DNA of 64,000 nt from Pseudobacteriovorax sp. (GCA_013215145.1 JABSRP010000017.1:1-64000); one strand, 5' to 3'; shown: positions 9,370-18,259, counted from the first letter of the stretch. Numbers and translations: made by a program. The notes: generated by a model from the sequence alone, not told the origin.

Positions 9370-11244
9370 ATGTGTGGAATTTCCGGTGTTTTTCACCTTG
9401 ATGGAAAAATAGTAGCTAGTCCCATCTTGAAGCGAATGAATCAAGCTATCGCTCATCGAGGGCCAGATGATTCAGGTATATTTGTTGATGGTAGTATCGG
9501 TCTGGGGCATCGACGGCTTTCGATTCTCGATTTAAGCCCTGCCGGTCATCAACCTATGCAAAGTCCCGATGGACGGTTTGTCATGTCCTATAATGGGGAA
9601 ATCTATAATTTTCTTGAACTTCGAGCTGAGCTGGAGTCTCTGGGGCACAAGTTTTACTCCCAAAGTGATTCAGAAGTCGTCTTAAAATCCTTCGTTGAGT
9701 GGGGAAGCTCTGCTGCTTTAAAGTTTAATGGAATGTTTGCTTTTGTTATTTGGGATAAAAAAGAAAAAAAGCTATTCTTATGTCGCGATCGATTTGGTGT
9801 TAAACCCCTTTATTACGCGTTCTTTGGTAGTACACTACTATTTGCATCTGAGGCGAAAGCTATTAAGCAACACCCTGATTATCGACATGAACTTGACGAA
9901 TCAGCTCTGATTGAATACCTGAGTTTTCAAAATTTTTTCCATAGTGATACCTTGGATAAAGCTATTAAGGTTTTCCCTGCTGGATATACCGGAAATATAA
10001 GTTTGGGTGAAGGTGATTTAACGCTTAACCAATTCTGGGACTTTAGCTTTCACAGTCCTCGACAAATCAAAGATCAGAGAGAGTATGTTGAGGAATTAGA
10101 TCGATTGTTTCAGCAGGCTGTGAATCGACAGTTGCTTAGTGATGTCGAGGTCGGATCTTATCTGAGTGGAGGAATTGATTCAGGTTCTATTGCTTCAATC
10201 GTTTCTCGGTCCCTACCTGATCTAAAGACATTTACTGTTGGTTTCGATTTGAGCTCGGCCTCAGGTCTAGAATTAGCCTTTGATGAAAGAGTAACTGCTG
10301 AAGCTATGTCATATGCTTTTAAAACGGAGCAATACGAGATGGTTTTAAAGGCCGGGGATATGGAACGTGCATTGCCCAGTCTAGTTAGGCATCTCGAAGA
10401 GCCAAGAGTAGGTCAATCCTACCCTAATTTCTATGTAGCTCGACTTGCTAGTAAGTTCTGTAAAGTTGCTCTCGCAGGGACCGGCGGTGACGAAATATTT
10501 GGAGGCTATCCCTGGAGATATTATGGGGCGGTGGTGAACAAGAACGTGCCTCACTATCTTTCCAAATACTATTCCGTTTGGGATAGGATTCTTCTTCCCA
10601 ATGAGAAACAGGGAATTTTCAAAAGGTTAAAGCAGCCTTATGATCAAGCTATGCCTTTTGAACGATTTTCTCGCGTATATCCGTGTAATTTTTTAGACTC
10701 AATTGAGGTGTCGCCAGAGGAGTATCTTAAAGCGTCTCTCTATTTTGAGGCTAAGACTTTTCTGCATGGTCTTCTGCTGGTTGAGGATAAATTAAGTATG
10801 GCTCATAGCCTAGAAGCTAGGGTTCCATTTCTTGATAATGATTTAGTTGACTTTGCCATGAACCTACCTGTCCCTCTAAAACTTGGAAAGTTTACTGAAG
10901 TTGTAGCGCTTGATGAACTGACTCCTGGCGAAAAAACGAAAAAGTACTTCACTAAATCAAAGGATGGTAAGCAGCTACTAAGAGAGACTATGACCAGATA
11001 TATTCCTTCAAAAATCACTGAAGCAAAAAAACAAGGATTTTCTGCGCCGGATGCTTCTTGGTTTAAAGGTGATAGTATTGAATATGTAAAAAACAGACTA
11101 CTTGGAAAGAATAGTCCCCTATTCGAAGTTTTGGATCGCGATACGATATACTCAATCGTCGGTTCTCATATTAACGGTAAACAAAATCGAAGATTAACGA
11201 TATGGTCGCTACTTTATCTGAGCGAGTATCTACAGACCGTATAA
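9370..11244 (+). CDS. asnB: AsnB-type glutamine-dependent amidotransferase (asparagine synthase family)
   Basis: This 624-residue protein has an N-terminal class II glutaminase domain starting MCGISG, with Cys2 as nucleophile after Met removal, RGPDDSG near 32-38 and NGEIYNF near 75-81. The C-terminal ATP-pyrophosphatase synthase domain carries SGGIDSG near 265-271 and TGGDEIFGG near 370-378. Classical AsnB makes asparagine; copies in O-antigen loci (for example the WbpS/Wbm-type proteins) are thought to amidate the carboxyl of uronic acids. The location between sugar genes and near a wbpBDE set favours a uronamide role here. That is inference; a housekeeping role is possible. Confidence 0.85.
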   Translation: MCGISGVFHLDGKIVASPILKRMNQAIAHRGPDDSGIFVDGSIGLGHRRLSILDLSPAGHQPMQSPDGRFVMSYNGEIYNFLELRAELESLGHKFYSQSDSEVVLKSFVEWGSSAALKFNGMFAFVIWDKKEKKLFLCRDRFGVKPLYYAFFGSTLLFASEAKAIKQHPDYRHELDESALIEYLSFQNFFHSDTLDKAIKVFPAGYTGNISLGEGDLTLNQFWDFSFHSPRQIKDQREYVEELDRLFQQAVNRQLLSDVEVGSYLSGGIDSGSIASIVSRSLPDLKTFTVGFDLSSASGLELAFDERVTAEAMSYAFKTEQYEMVLKAGDMERALPSLVRHLEEPRVGQSYPNFYVARLASKFCKVALAGTGGDEIFGGYPWRYYGAVVNKNVPHYLSKYYSVWDRILLPNEKQGIFKRLKQPYDQAMPFERFSRVYPCNFLDSIEVSPEEYLKASLYFEAKTFLHGLLLVEDKLSMAHSLEARVPFLDNDLVDFAMNLPVPLKLGKFTEVVALDELTPGEKTKKYFTKSKDGKQLLRETMTRYIPSKITEAKKQGFSAPDASWFKGDSIEYVKNRLLGKNSPLFEVLDRDTIYSIVGSHINGKQNRRLTIWSLLYLSEYLQTV

Positions 11245-11271
11245 TGGTAGACCTAGTAAAAGGTGTTATGA

Positions 11272-12222
11272 ATGTATTTAGATAAAACTGTTGTGGTAGT
11301 AGTTCCAGCCTACAACGAAGAAAAACTAATTGGGCGCGTGATAGATGAAATGCCCAAAATTGTTGATAAGATCGTAATCTGCAATGATTGCAGTACAGAT
11401 AATACCTCTGCCGTCGTAAATAGATTTATTGAGGAAGGTAATAAGCGCTTAGAGTTGATTGACTTAAAGTTTAATCAAGGAGTTGGTGGCGCTATTGCAG
11501 CTGGCTACAAGTGGGCTCGGGATAACGATTATGATATAGCTGTTGTTATGGCGGGTGATGCTCAAATGAATCCAGATGATCTTCCCGCTGTTTTAGACCC
11601 TGTCGCTAAAGGAGAAGTCAATTATTCTAAAGGTAATCGGCTTTTCACTGGAGAAGCTTTTAAAAAAATTCCCAAAATACGATATTTTGGGAATTCAGCA
11701 CTCTCACTCCTGACAAAAATAGCCTCTGGGTACTGGCATGTGGCCGATTCTCAGACTGGGTATACAGCCATAGACAAGAAAGCCCTTCATACTATAAATT
11801 GGGATCGTATGTTTCGGCGTTATGGTCAACCGAATGATCTACTGGTTTCACTGAATATCTATAATTTTAAAGTTCGCGATGTTCCAGTAGAGCCTGTTTA
11901 TAACGTTGGTGAAGTATCCGGAATTAAGGTTAGGAAGGTTGTATTCACCATCGGATGGCTTTTGGTGAAGCTTTTTTTCAAGCGAATGAAAGAAAAATAT
12001 GTCATTCGAGATTTTCACCCACTGATATTTTTCTATGGTGTGGGAGTTTCGCTTTTATTGATCAGTGTTCCTTTGTTGCTACGTATTGTTTATATGACCC
12101 TAGAAACAGGAATCATTCCCAAAACTAATTTTTTAGCATTTATGTTTTGTGCAATTATTGGAGTGCAGAATACTTTGTTCGCTATGTGGTTTGATATGGA
12201 ATCGAACAAGCATCTGCAGTAA
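11272..12222 (+). CDS. Family 2 glycosyltransferase with C-terminal membrane anchor
   Basis: This 316-residue GT-A enzyme starts with VVVVPAYNEEKLIGRVI near 9-25, followed by CNDCSTDNT (38-46) and AGDAQMNPDDL near 95-105, the DxD-like metal/nucleotide site of DPM1/GtrB-like GT2 proteins. Two C-terminal hydrophobic segments (~248-272 and ~283-303) would anchor it to the inner membrane, as in enzymes charging undecaprenyl phosphate. It ends the plus-strand run and converges with wbpE, only 5 bases apart. Unusually, a perfect 13-bp inverted repeat with a T-run on the opposite strand lies within this gene (11662-11695). Confidence 0.85.
   Translation: MYLDKTVVVVVPAYNEEKLIGRVIDEMPKIVDKIVICNDCSTDNTSAVVNRFIEEGNKRLELIDLKFNQGVGGAIAAGYKWARDNDYDIAVVMAGDAQMNPDDLPAVLDPVAKGEVNYSKGNRLFTGEAFKKIPKIRYFGNSALSLLTKIASGYWHVADSQTGYTAIDKKALHTINWDRMFRRYGQPNDLLVSLNIYNFKVRDVPVEPVYNVGEVSGIKVRKVVFTIGWLLVKLFFKRMKEKYVIRDFHPLIFFYGVGVSLLLISVPLLLRIVYMTLETGIIPKTNFLAFMFCAIIGVQNTLFAMWFDMESNKHLQ
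11662..11695 (-). terminator. Probable intrinsic terminator of the wbpB-wbpD-wbpE unit, inside the convergent GT2 gene
   Basis: Bases 11667-11679 and 11683-11695 form a perfect 13-bp inverted repeat with a 3-nt loop. On the minus strand the stem runs straight into seven Ts, the shape of a rho-independent terminator. There is no room for a terminator in the 5-bp gap between the convergent genes, so minus-strand transcripts from wbpE would run ~530 bases antisense into the GT2 gene and stop here. Only three G-C pairs per arm are clustered, so strength is uncertain. Confidence 0.5.
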
Positions 12223-12227
12223 CTTAA

Positions 12228-13376
12228 CTAACTCCGTCGAAAGTAGTCTTGAACTAACTCGGCTACTTTTTCTACTGTTTCGTTGGACATTTCTGGCCAA
12301 ATAGGAAGACTCAGTACCTCGCTACAAATTCGTTCTGAAATAGGAAGAGGGCCCATATCTGAATTCTGATAGATGGGCAGCTTGTGTAACGGGATCGGGT
12401 AATAAATCATGCTATCACACAGTTTGGTGGCTAACCATTCTTTCAAACCGTCACGGCGTCCGCCTTCGACTCTAAGAGTATATTGATGGAAACTATGACC
12501 ATGTCCTTGAACTGGCTTTGGCGTATGAATGCCTTTGTTGCCCGCTAAGATCTCTGAGTAAAGTGCTGCAATTTCATTTCGACGCGTAAACGCTTCATCG
12601 ATTTTAATGATCTTCTCTAGAAGGAAAGCCGCTTGAATGGTGTCGAGTCGGGAATTATAGCCGATTGTTTCATTATGATACTTCTTTAAGGAGCCGTGGG
12701 ATCTTAACATTTTTGCTGATGTATAGATGTCGTGAGAGTTAGTAACGATCATACCAGCATCACCGATACTTCCTAAATTCTTCGAAGGAAAAAATGAAAG
12801 GGCTCCGACATCACCAAAGCTTCCTAGCTTTTTACCGTGGTAGGTTCCAGAAAACGATTGAGCACAGTCTTCAATTAGTTTAATCGAGTGCTTTTGGCAA
12901 ATTTGTTCTAGGTGAGCCATATCGCATGCATTGCCAAACATATGGACGCAAATAATCGCCTTTGTTCTCGGTGTTAAAGCTTTTTCAACCAAATCCATAT
13001 CAAGATTAAATGTGTTCGGATCAATATCTACGTATATAGGTTTGGCCTTACAGTGATGGATGGCCTCTGCTGTAGCAAAAAAAGTGAAGGGTGTCGTTAT
13101 TACTTCATCGCCTTCTTCGATACCGGCTGCTCTTAATCCTATGACTAGGGCATCAGTTCCAGAATTCAGCCCTACTGCATACTCAACCCCCAAATAGTCT
13201 GAGACCTTCTGTTCTAATTCCTGAACTTCAGGACCGTTGATGTACCGACCATTTTCTAAGACTGCTTTTAGACGGGCGAGTATAGCATCGGTATCAAAAG
13301 CTGCCGTCAAGTCCATCATGGGTATTTTTTTGTGAGTTACCGGATCGTTGGGAGATTTTCTGGATTCTTCGATCAT
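12228..13376 (-). CDS. wbpE: UDP-2-acetamido-3-keto-glucuronate aminotransferase-like (WbpE family)
   Basis: This 382-residue DegT/DnrJ-family PLP enzyme has NSGTDAL near 71-77, IEDCAQSFSG near 168-177 with Asp170, and the Schiff-base Lys199 in FFPSKNLGSIGDAG. WbpE aminates C3 of UDP-2-acetamido-2-deoxy-3-keto-glucuronate. The assignment rests on family plus the adjacent wbpD and wbpB. The start is debatable: ATG at 13376 has GAGG 6 nt upstream but overlaps wbpD by 83 bases; an internal ATG at 13319 is closer to the usual N-terminus (IPMMDL) yet has no SD. I keep the SD-supported start. Confidence 0.83.
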   Translation of the reverse strand: MIEESRKSPNDPVTHKKIPMMDLTAAFDTDAILARLKAVLENGRYINGPEVQELEQKVSDYLGVEYAVGLNSGTDALVIGLRAAGIEEGDEVITTPFTFFATAEAIHHCKAKPIYVDIDPNTFNLDMDLVEKALTPRTKAIICVHMFGNACDMAHLEQICQKHSIKLIEDCAQSFSGTYHGKKLGSFGDVGALSFFPSKNLGSIGDAGMIVTNSHDIYTSAKMLRSHGSLKKYHNETIGYNSRLDTIQAAFLLEKIIKIDEAFTRRNEIAALYSEILAGNKGIHTPKPVQGHGHSFHQYTLRVEGGRRDGLKEWLATKLCDSMIYYPIPLHKLPIYQNSDMGPLPISERICSEVLSLPIWPEMSNETVEKVAELVQDYFRRS

Positions 13377-13932
13377 TTATTACCTCAAACTTACGTCCAC
13401 AAGTACAGTTGGATTTACCAAGATTATCAAATTCCAGTTTTTTACCGCATTCACACATCCATCCAATTTGTCTGGCCGGGTTGCCAACAACCATCGCATA
13501 GTCAGGTATTTCTTTGGTAACAACCGTACCAGCTCCCACGAAAGCCCATTTACCAATATCAATACCGCAAACAATTGTGCAATTAGCGCCAAGTGAAGCG
13601 CCATATCCCACTGTCGTTTTTAAGTAGAACTCGGAACCTCTTTGAGGGAAGGCAGATCTAGGGTTTTTAATATTTGTGAAGACCATGCTAGGACCGCAAA
13701 AGGTATAGTCCTCGAGCGTTACTCCTTCATAAATGGATACGTTATTTTGTATCTTGACGCCTTTACCGATGGTGACGTTGTTGCCGACCATTACGTTCTG
13801 GCCTAGAGTACAGGATGGTCCGATTTCGGCTGTGCCCATAATGTGAGAAAAGTGCCAGATTTTTGTACCGTTACCTACTTTTGCACCTTTGTCGACCACA
13901 GCGGTTTCGTGACTAAAGTAAGATTCACTCAT
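13294..13932 (-). CDS. wbpD: UDP-2-acetamido-3-amino-glucuronate N-acetyltransferase-like (WbpD family)
   Basis: This 212-residue left-handed beta-helix acyltransferase has hexapeptide repeats over residues ~12-160 (for example AKVGNGTKIWHFSH, GAGTVVTKEIPDYAMVVGNPA). A C-terminal CECGKK...CTCGRKFE Cys4 ribbon is typical of WbpD-like enzymes. WbpD acetylates the 3-amino group made by WbpE. Its ATG overlaps the wbpB stop by 4 nt (ATGA), a sign of coupling. The last ~19 residues, after FEVINDRRIQKI, lie past the usual family end and overlap the start of wbpE. Confidence 0.87.
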   Translation of the reverse strand: MSESYFSHETAVVDKGAKVGNGTKIWHFSHIMGTAEIGPSCTLGQNVMVGNNVTIGKGVKIQNNVSIYEGVTLEDYTFCGPSMVFTNIKNPRSAFPQRGSEFYLKTTVGYGASLGANCTIVCGIDIGKWAFVGAGTVVTKEIPDYAMVVGNPARQIGWMCECGKKLEFDNLGKSNCTCGRKFEVINDRRIQKISQRSGNSQKNTHDGLDGSF

Positions 13933-14870
13933 ACTTGCACCAGGTTTGGATGTAAATTTTGCTTTCCACTTGTGGTTTCGGAACGATTGATCCGATGGAC
14001 CAAGTCTATGGCTGGCTTTGCTTCACTTAATCCAAAGCCACGTCCCTCGAGTATTTCACGGTAGGATAGTGTATGAAGATCCTCAAACCCTGTTGAAAAC
14101 TCAATCTCTTCACCATCTACTTTAAGCGAACGAAATGCTGATTTTCCTTGGTTAACACAAGTTTCCGGAAGGTCCTTGCCTGCGATCGAAAGAAACCATC
14201 TGACATTAGCCCTTTCAAGACGAAGCATTCCTGCCATGCGTTCGCTGTCGCGATAATGCACTTGACTCTCAGTGCATGGTCCAAAAATCCAAAGCAATAT
14301 ATCGAAAAAATGAATTCCAATATTCATGGCAATGCCGCCTGATTTTGTTTCTTGGCCTTTCCATGAGGTATGATACCAAGGTCCGCGTCTTGTTATGTAC
14401 GACAGATCAACTTCTGCAACATCTTTACGATGAAAATTTTCCAAATGGATCTTTTTTAAGCTTTCTAGTAGCCGTAATTGCAAGATGGTATAAACTCTCT
14501 TACCATATTCCTGCTCTAAAGCTTCCAGGGCTTCAAGATTCCACGGAGAAATCGTCAGTGGCTTTTCACAAATGGCATGCGCTCTCACCCTGAGTGCTAA
14601 CCTAACATGAGCATCGTGTAAATAATTGGGCGAGCAAATACTAATATAATCCGCTTTTTGGTCGTTGTCCGAATAACGAAGCTTCTCAAGAAATCGATCA
14701 AATCTTTCGATTTCGGTAAAGAATTTAGCTTCAGGGTAAAATTTATCGACCACGCCAACAGAATCACTAGGGTCAACGGAAGCGACTAGATGATTGCCAG
14801 TATCTTTAATGGCTTTTAAATGGCGTGGAGCTATATATCCAGCTGAGCCAATAAGTGCAAAATTTTTCAT
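13929..14870 (-). CDS. wbpB: Gfo/Idh/MocA-family sugar-nucleotide oxidoreductase (WbpB/WlbA-like)
   Basis: This 313-residue protein starts with an NAD fold (LIGSAGYIAPRHLKAI, residues 5-20) and has the Gfo/Idh/MocA catalytic-lysine motif CEKPL near 99-103 with a C-terminal substrate domain containing GGIAMNIGIHFFD. WbpB/WlbA oxidises C3 of UDP-GlcNAc-uronate, giving the ketone that WbpE aminates. It is the first gene of a tight wbpB-wbpD-wbpE unit. GGTGAG lies 5 nt before the ATG. The UDP-GlcNAc 6-dehydrogenase (WbpA) needed upstream in the pathway is not in this window. Confidence 0.85.
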   Translation of the reverse strand: MKNFALIGSAGYIAPRHLKAIKDTGNHLVASVDPSDSVGVVDKFYPEAKFFTEIERFDRFLEKLRYSDNDQKADYISICSPNYLHDAHVRLALRVRAHAICEKPLTISPWNLEALEALEQEYGKRVYTILQLRLLESLKKIHLENFHRKDVAEVDLSYITRRGPWYHTSWKGQETKSGGIAMNIGIHFFDILLWIFGPCTESQVHYRDSERMAGMLRLERANVRWFLSIAGKDLPETCVNQGKSAFRSLKVDGEEIEFSTGFEDLHTLSYREILEGRGFGLSEAKPAIDLVHRINRSETTSGKQNLHPNLVQV

Positions 14871-15021
14871 AGAATCTCACCAAATACTAGATTTGTTTTT
14901 AATTAGTCAGATTAGAACGTGTGTTGACCTTAGTCTATAAATTCTTTCAAAAAACATGGTTATTCAGAGTTTTTTAATGCTAAATTGGGATAAATTGTAC
15001 CATTTGTAACTAGGTTAAAAA

Positions 15022-16044
15022 ATGAGTGAACAAAAGCGTAGAGTTTTGGTGACGGGGGCTGCAGGCTTCATAGGTTTTCATCTGTCAAAGTGTCTTGTAG
15101 AGGCTGGATATAGCGTTTTGGGGATCGACAGTCTGAATGCATACTATGACGTGAACCTAAAGAATGCTAGGCTTCAGGAAATTATTGATCGACCAACATT
15201 TTCGTTCGAACAAGTTAATATTGCTGAAGCGGAGTCGGTTAAGGCAGTATTTGAACGCTACAAGCCAGGCGTTGTCGTGAATCTAGCAGCTCAGGCAGGG
15301 GTTAGGTACTCCCTCAAGAATCCGCATGCATATATAGATAGTAATATTACAGGTTTTACGAATATCTTGGAGTCATGTCGGTTTGGAAATATTGAACATC
15401 TTATCTACGCGTCAACAAGTTCGGTTTATGGTGCCAACAAGCGAATGCCGTTTTCACCTCATCATTCGACTGAACACCCTTTAACGCTTTATGCTGCTAG
15501 TAAAAAAAGCAATGAAATGATGGCCCACAGCTATAGTCATTTATTTGGGCTCCCAACCACTGGTTTAAGGTTTTTTACCGTTTATGGCCCTTGGGGGCGG
15601 CCAGATATGGCCTTATTCTTATTCACCAAGGCGATCTTAAATGGTGAGGCAATTGAGGTTTTTAATCAAGGAAATATGAGCCGCGATTTTACCTATGTTG
15701 AAGATATTGTCGAGTCGATCAAAAGGCTAATCCCCCTCCCTCCGCAGGTAGGTTCAAATTGGGATGCGCATAAGCCGGATCCATCGACCAGTTCAGCTCC
15801 ATATCGGTTGCTAAATATTGGTAACGGTAAACCAGTTGAGTTGATGGATATGATTGAAATTTTGGAAAGCAAATTAGGAAAGACGGCTAAGAAAAAGTTG
15901 ATGCCTTTCCAGCTTGGCGATGTTCAAGCTACGTCTGCTGATATCTCGGATTTATCTGAACTTATAAAGTTTATGCCTGAGACAGATTTAGAGACGGGTG
16001 TCGGAAGGTTCGTTGATTGGTATATGACTTATTACAAGATTTGA
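15022..16044 (+). CDS. UDP-glucuronate 4-epimerase-like extended SDR
   Basis: This 340-residue protein has GAAGFIGFH near 12-20, and the stretch DSLNAYYDVNLKNARL near 36-51 is characteristic of UDP-glucuronate 4-epimerases (GAE/CapI/LspL type). The catalytic ASTSSVYG and YAASK motifs are near 131-138 and 157-161. These enzymes interconvert UDP-glucuronate and UDP-galacturonate, or their N-acetylated relatives. Lying next to the divergent wbpBDE set, it could convert the diacetamido-glucuronate product to the galacto form; this is inference. The 151-bp divergent gap must hold promoters for both directions; none is convincing by eye. Confidence 0.87.
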   Translation: MSEQKRRVLVTGAAGFIGFHLSKCLVEAGYSVLGIDSLNAYYDVNLKNARLQEIIDRPTFSFEQVNIAEAESVKAVFERYKPGVVVNLAAQAGVRYSLKNPHAYIDSNITGFTNILESCRFGNIEHLIYASTSSVYGANKRMPFSPHHSTEHPLTLYAASKKSNEMMAHSYSHLFGLPTTGLRFFTVYGPWGRPDMALFLFTKAILNGEAIEVFNQGNMSRDFTYVEDIVESIKRLIPLPPQVGSNWDAHKPDPSTSSAPYRLLNIGNGKPVELMDMIEILESKLGKTAKKKLMPFQLGDVQATSADISDLSELIKFMPETDLETGVGRFVDWYMTYYKI

Positions 16045-16110
16045 AGCATCGGAACTCTTAGAAAAACTTGTTGCTGTCCAAAAATCTTATTCGATAAAAA
16101 GAGAATTCTC

Positions 16111-16767
16111 ATGAAAGATATTGCTGTTATTGGTGCTGGTGGTAATAGTGTCGATATTTTGGAAACCATTTTAGATATTAATCATAGTATGGGAAAGACC
16201 GTATTCAGACCTATTGGTTTCTTCGACGATAATCCAGCACTGCACGGGAAGGAGTTTTCAGGTTTTCCAGTATTGGGTAAGCTGGTTGATCTAAAAGGCT
16301 ACGACGGAGATTTAGTCTTCGCTATTGGAAGCCCCAATAATCATATGAGGCGTCATTCGATATTTGAATCGCTTGAAATAAGTAAGAAGAGATTTCCCTC
16401 AATTGTTCACCCTTCGTCTTATGCGTCGAGATCTGCTAAGCTAGGTGATGGTGTTGTAGTGCTCCAGCAAGTCTGTATTGCTTCTTCAGTTGAATTGGCT
16501 TCTTTTGTCATGGTGTTGCCTCAGACAGTTGTAAGTCACGGAGTTAAGGTGGGAGACTTTACTCTTATTGCGGGTGGGGTTAGCATTTCGGGTGACTGCA
16601 GAGTTTCCAATAATTGCTATATTGGGACCGGTTCAAGCCTTCGTGGAAGCGTAGAAGTAGGCTCTCATTCAATGGTTGGTATGGGTTCTGTGGTTTTGAG
16701 TCACGTCAAGAAACATTCGGTCGTCGTTGGAAACCCTTCGCGTGAGTTAAGAAAAAATATCGATTAA
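16111..16767 (+). CDS. PglD/NeuD-type sugar O/N-acyltransferase
   Basis: This 218-residue protein has the two-part plan of PglD/NeuD. The N-terminal Rossmann-like domain starts AVIGAGGNSVDILETI, and the left-handed beta-helix runs over residues ~100-210 and ends HSVVVGNPSRELRKNI. PglD acetylates the 4-amino group of UDP-4-amino-sugars; NeuD acetylates sialic acid precursors. The target here is unknown and could be the product of one of the two DegT-type aminotransferases. It lies 66 bases after the epimerase and its stop overlaps the convergent rfbD stop by 4 bases. Confidence 0.85.
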   Translation: MKDIAVIGAGGNSVDILETILDINHSMGKTVFRPIGFFDDNPALHGKEFSGFPVLGKLVDLKGYDGDLVFAIGSPNNHMRRHSIFESLEISKKRFPSIVHPSSYASRSAKLGDGVVVLQQVCIASSVELASFVMVLPQTVVSHGVKVGDFTLIAGGVSISGDCRVSNNCYIGTGSSLRGSVEVGSHSMVGMGSVVLSHVKKHSVVVGNPSRELRKNID

Positions 16768-17687
16768 CTTGGAGTTTTATGATCTGTTGAGACTATCTTT
16801 AGAATACACTCTGACAGATGGCCTTCATAATCAATCTCGAAATTACTCTTTAATACGCTTTCGATCTTTTTTGTGCTTAAAGTACTGTACTTTGGTCTGC
16901 GAGCTGGAGTTGGGTACTGCTCACTTCCTATAGCCTCGACTTTGATTTTTGCATACTTGGAGTTATATTTTTGGGCTTCATGGAAAATATCCTTTCCGAA
17001 ATCAAACCAACTTTTTTCTACATTGGATGCTAAATGGTAAACCTGATTGAGAACCTTAGGGTTTGTTAAACATGTCTCGATTATCCTGTAGGTCACCTGT
17101 GCGATTTCTTTAGCACTGGTAGGTCTTCCTGTTTGATCAGCGACTATTCTAAGTTCATCTCTTTCGAGCCCTAAACGAAGCATCGTTTTTACAAAATTAT
17201 TCCCCGTGTGGCTATATACCCAAGAAGTCCTCAAAACTAAATACTTACAACCGCTAGCTTTGATCTTAGTTTCACCTGCCAGTTTACTACTGCCATAAGA
17301 ATTCACTGGTGAGGTAGGGTCTGTCTCTTCCCAGCATGTGCGAGTATCTCCATCGAATACATAGTCTGTTGAGTAGTGAACGAATATACTACCTATTTCG
17401 CTAGATACTTCGGCCAGTGTTTGCACTGCATCAGCATTAATCATATAGGCATTTTCTTTTTCTTCTTCCGCTCGATCGACAGCTGTGTAAGCGGCAGCAT
17501 TAATGATGACGCGAGGTTTTAGTTTTTTGAGTAGGTCGGAGATTTGATCACGAATTGATAGATCCAGTGAGTAATCTTCTGGAGTTCCGTTCCTTGTTGT
17601 GGTTGCGATTTTATATTTCTTTGGTGCTAATTGTTTTAGGGCTGAACCAACTTGACCATTAGTCCCAATGATTAACAGATCAATCAT
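16764..17687 (-). CDS. rfbD: dTDP-4-dehydrorhamnose reductase
   Basis: This 307-residue SDR has GTNGQVGSAL at the N-terminus, NAAAYTAVDRAEEE near 64-77, the catalytic VHYSTDYVFDG near 102-112 and YGSSKLAGE near 131-139, all RmlD signatures. It reduces dTDP-4-keto-L-rhamnose to dTDP-L-rhamnose with NAD(P)H. The start is set at the ATG that overlaps the rfbC stop as ATGA; a start 7 codons upstream is open but unnecessary. It is last in the rfbB-rfbC-rfbD unit and converges on the PglD-like gene. Confidence 0.92.
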   Translation of the reverse strand: MIDLLIIGTNGQVGSALKQLAPKKYKIATTTRNGTPEDYSLDLSIRDQISDLLKKLKPRVIINAAAYTAVDRAEEEKENAYMINADAVQTLAEVSSEIGSIFVHYSTDYVFDGDTRTCWEETDPTSPVNSYGSSKLAGETKIKASGCKYLVLRTSWVYSHTGNNFVKTMLRLGLERDELRIVADQTGRPTSAKEIAQVTYRIIETCLTNPKVLNQVYHLASNVEKSWFDFGKDIFHEAQKYNSKYAKIKVEAIGSEQYPTPARRPKYSTLSTKKIESVLKSNFEIDYEGHLSECILKIVSTDHKTPS

Positions 17688-18247
17688 GTGTTCTCCGTAT
17701 ATCGACACAATCGACTCTCTTCAACTGAATCAAGGGATAAAGCGGTCCTATCTTTTTCCGATAGACTCGGATCAGGTAGAGGCCAATCTATAGCAATTTT
17801 GGGATCATTCCATAAAATGGACATTTCAGAACGAGGATTATAATAGTCCGTACACTTGTAAAAAAAAGTGGCTGATTCGCTGGTTACTTGGAATCCGTGA
17901 GCGAATCCAGGAGGAACCCAAAGTTGATGTTTATTGTGCTCTGATAGATAGAAACCAACTGACTTCCCAAAATTCGGGGAGCCGACCCTGACGTCGACGG
18001 CGACATCGTAGACTTCACCAGAAAGGACTGTAACTAACTTACCCTGGGAGTTAGGATTCTGTAGATGTAGTCCCCTTAAAACACCTTTATTTGATTTGGA
18101 AAGATTATCTTGAACGAATTCAAGTGTTATGCCGTGATTTTGATAGACTTGTTTTCTAAAGCTTTCATAAAAAAATCCACGATCATCGCCAAAAATCTTT
18201 GGCTTGATAAGTTTGACTTCAGGTAATGCTGTTTCTACTACTTCCAT
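17684..18247 (-). CDS. rfbC: dTDP-4-dehydrorhamnose 3,5-epimerase
   Basis: This 187-residue cupin has the RmlC hallmarks: FGDDRGFFYESF near 20-31, LRGLHLQNP (His base) near 57-65, LWVPPGFAHGFQV near 112-124 and the Tyr-containing TFFYKCTDYY near 130-139. It epimerises C3 and C5 of dTDP-4-keto-6-deoxyglucose. ATG 18247 is chosen because AGGTGA lies 8 nt upstream; a GTG 12 bases earlier overlaps that SD. It follows rfbB by 12 bases and overlaps rfbD by 4. Confidence 0.93.
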   Translation of the reverse strand: MEVVETALPEVKLIKPKIFGDDRGFFYESFRKQVYQNHGITLEFVQDNLSKSNKGVLRGLHLQNPNSQGKLVTVLSGEVYDVAVDVRVGSPNFGKSVGFYLSEHNKHQLWVPPGFAHGFQVTSESATFFYKCTDYYNPRSEMSILWNDPKIAIDWPLPDPSLSEKDRTALSLDSVEESRLCRYTENT

Positions 18248-18259
18248 GATGATCTTCAC

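Noticed and set aside
13294..13376. Frameshift between wbpD and wbpE
   Set aside because: Both enzymes are complete with all catalytic motifs, so an overlap rather than a frameshift is the simpler reading.
14871..15021. TTGACC/TATAAA promoter pair in the divergent wbpB/epimerase gap
   Set aside because: The two hexamers are only 6 bases apart, so they cannot form one promoter.
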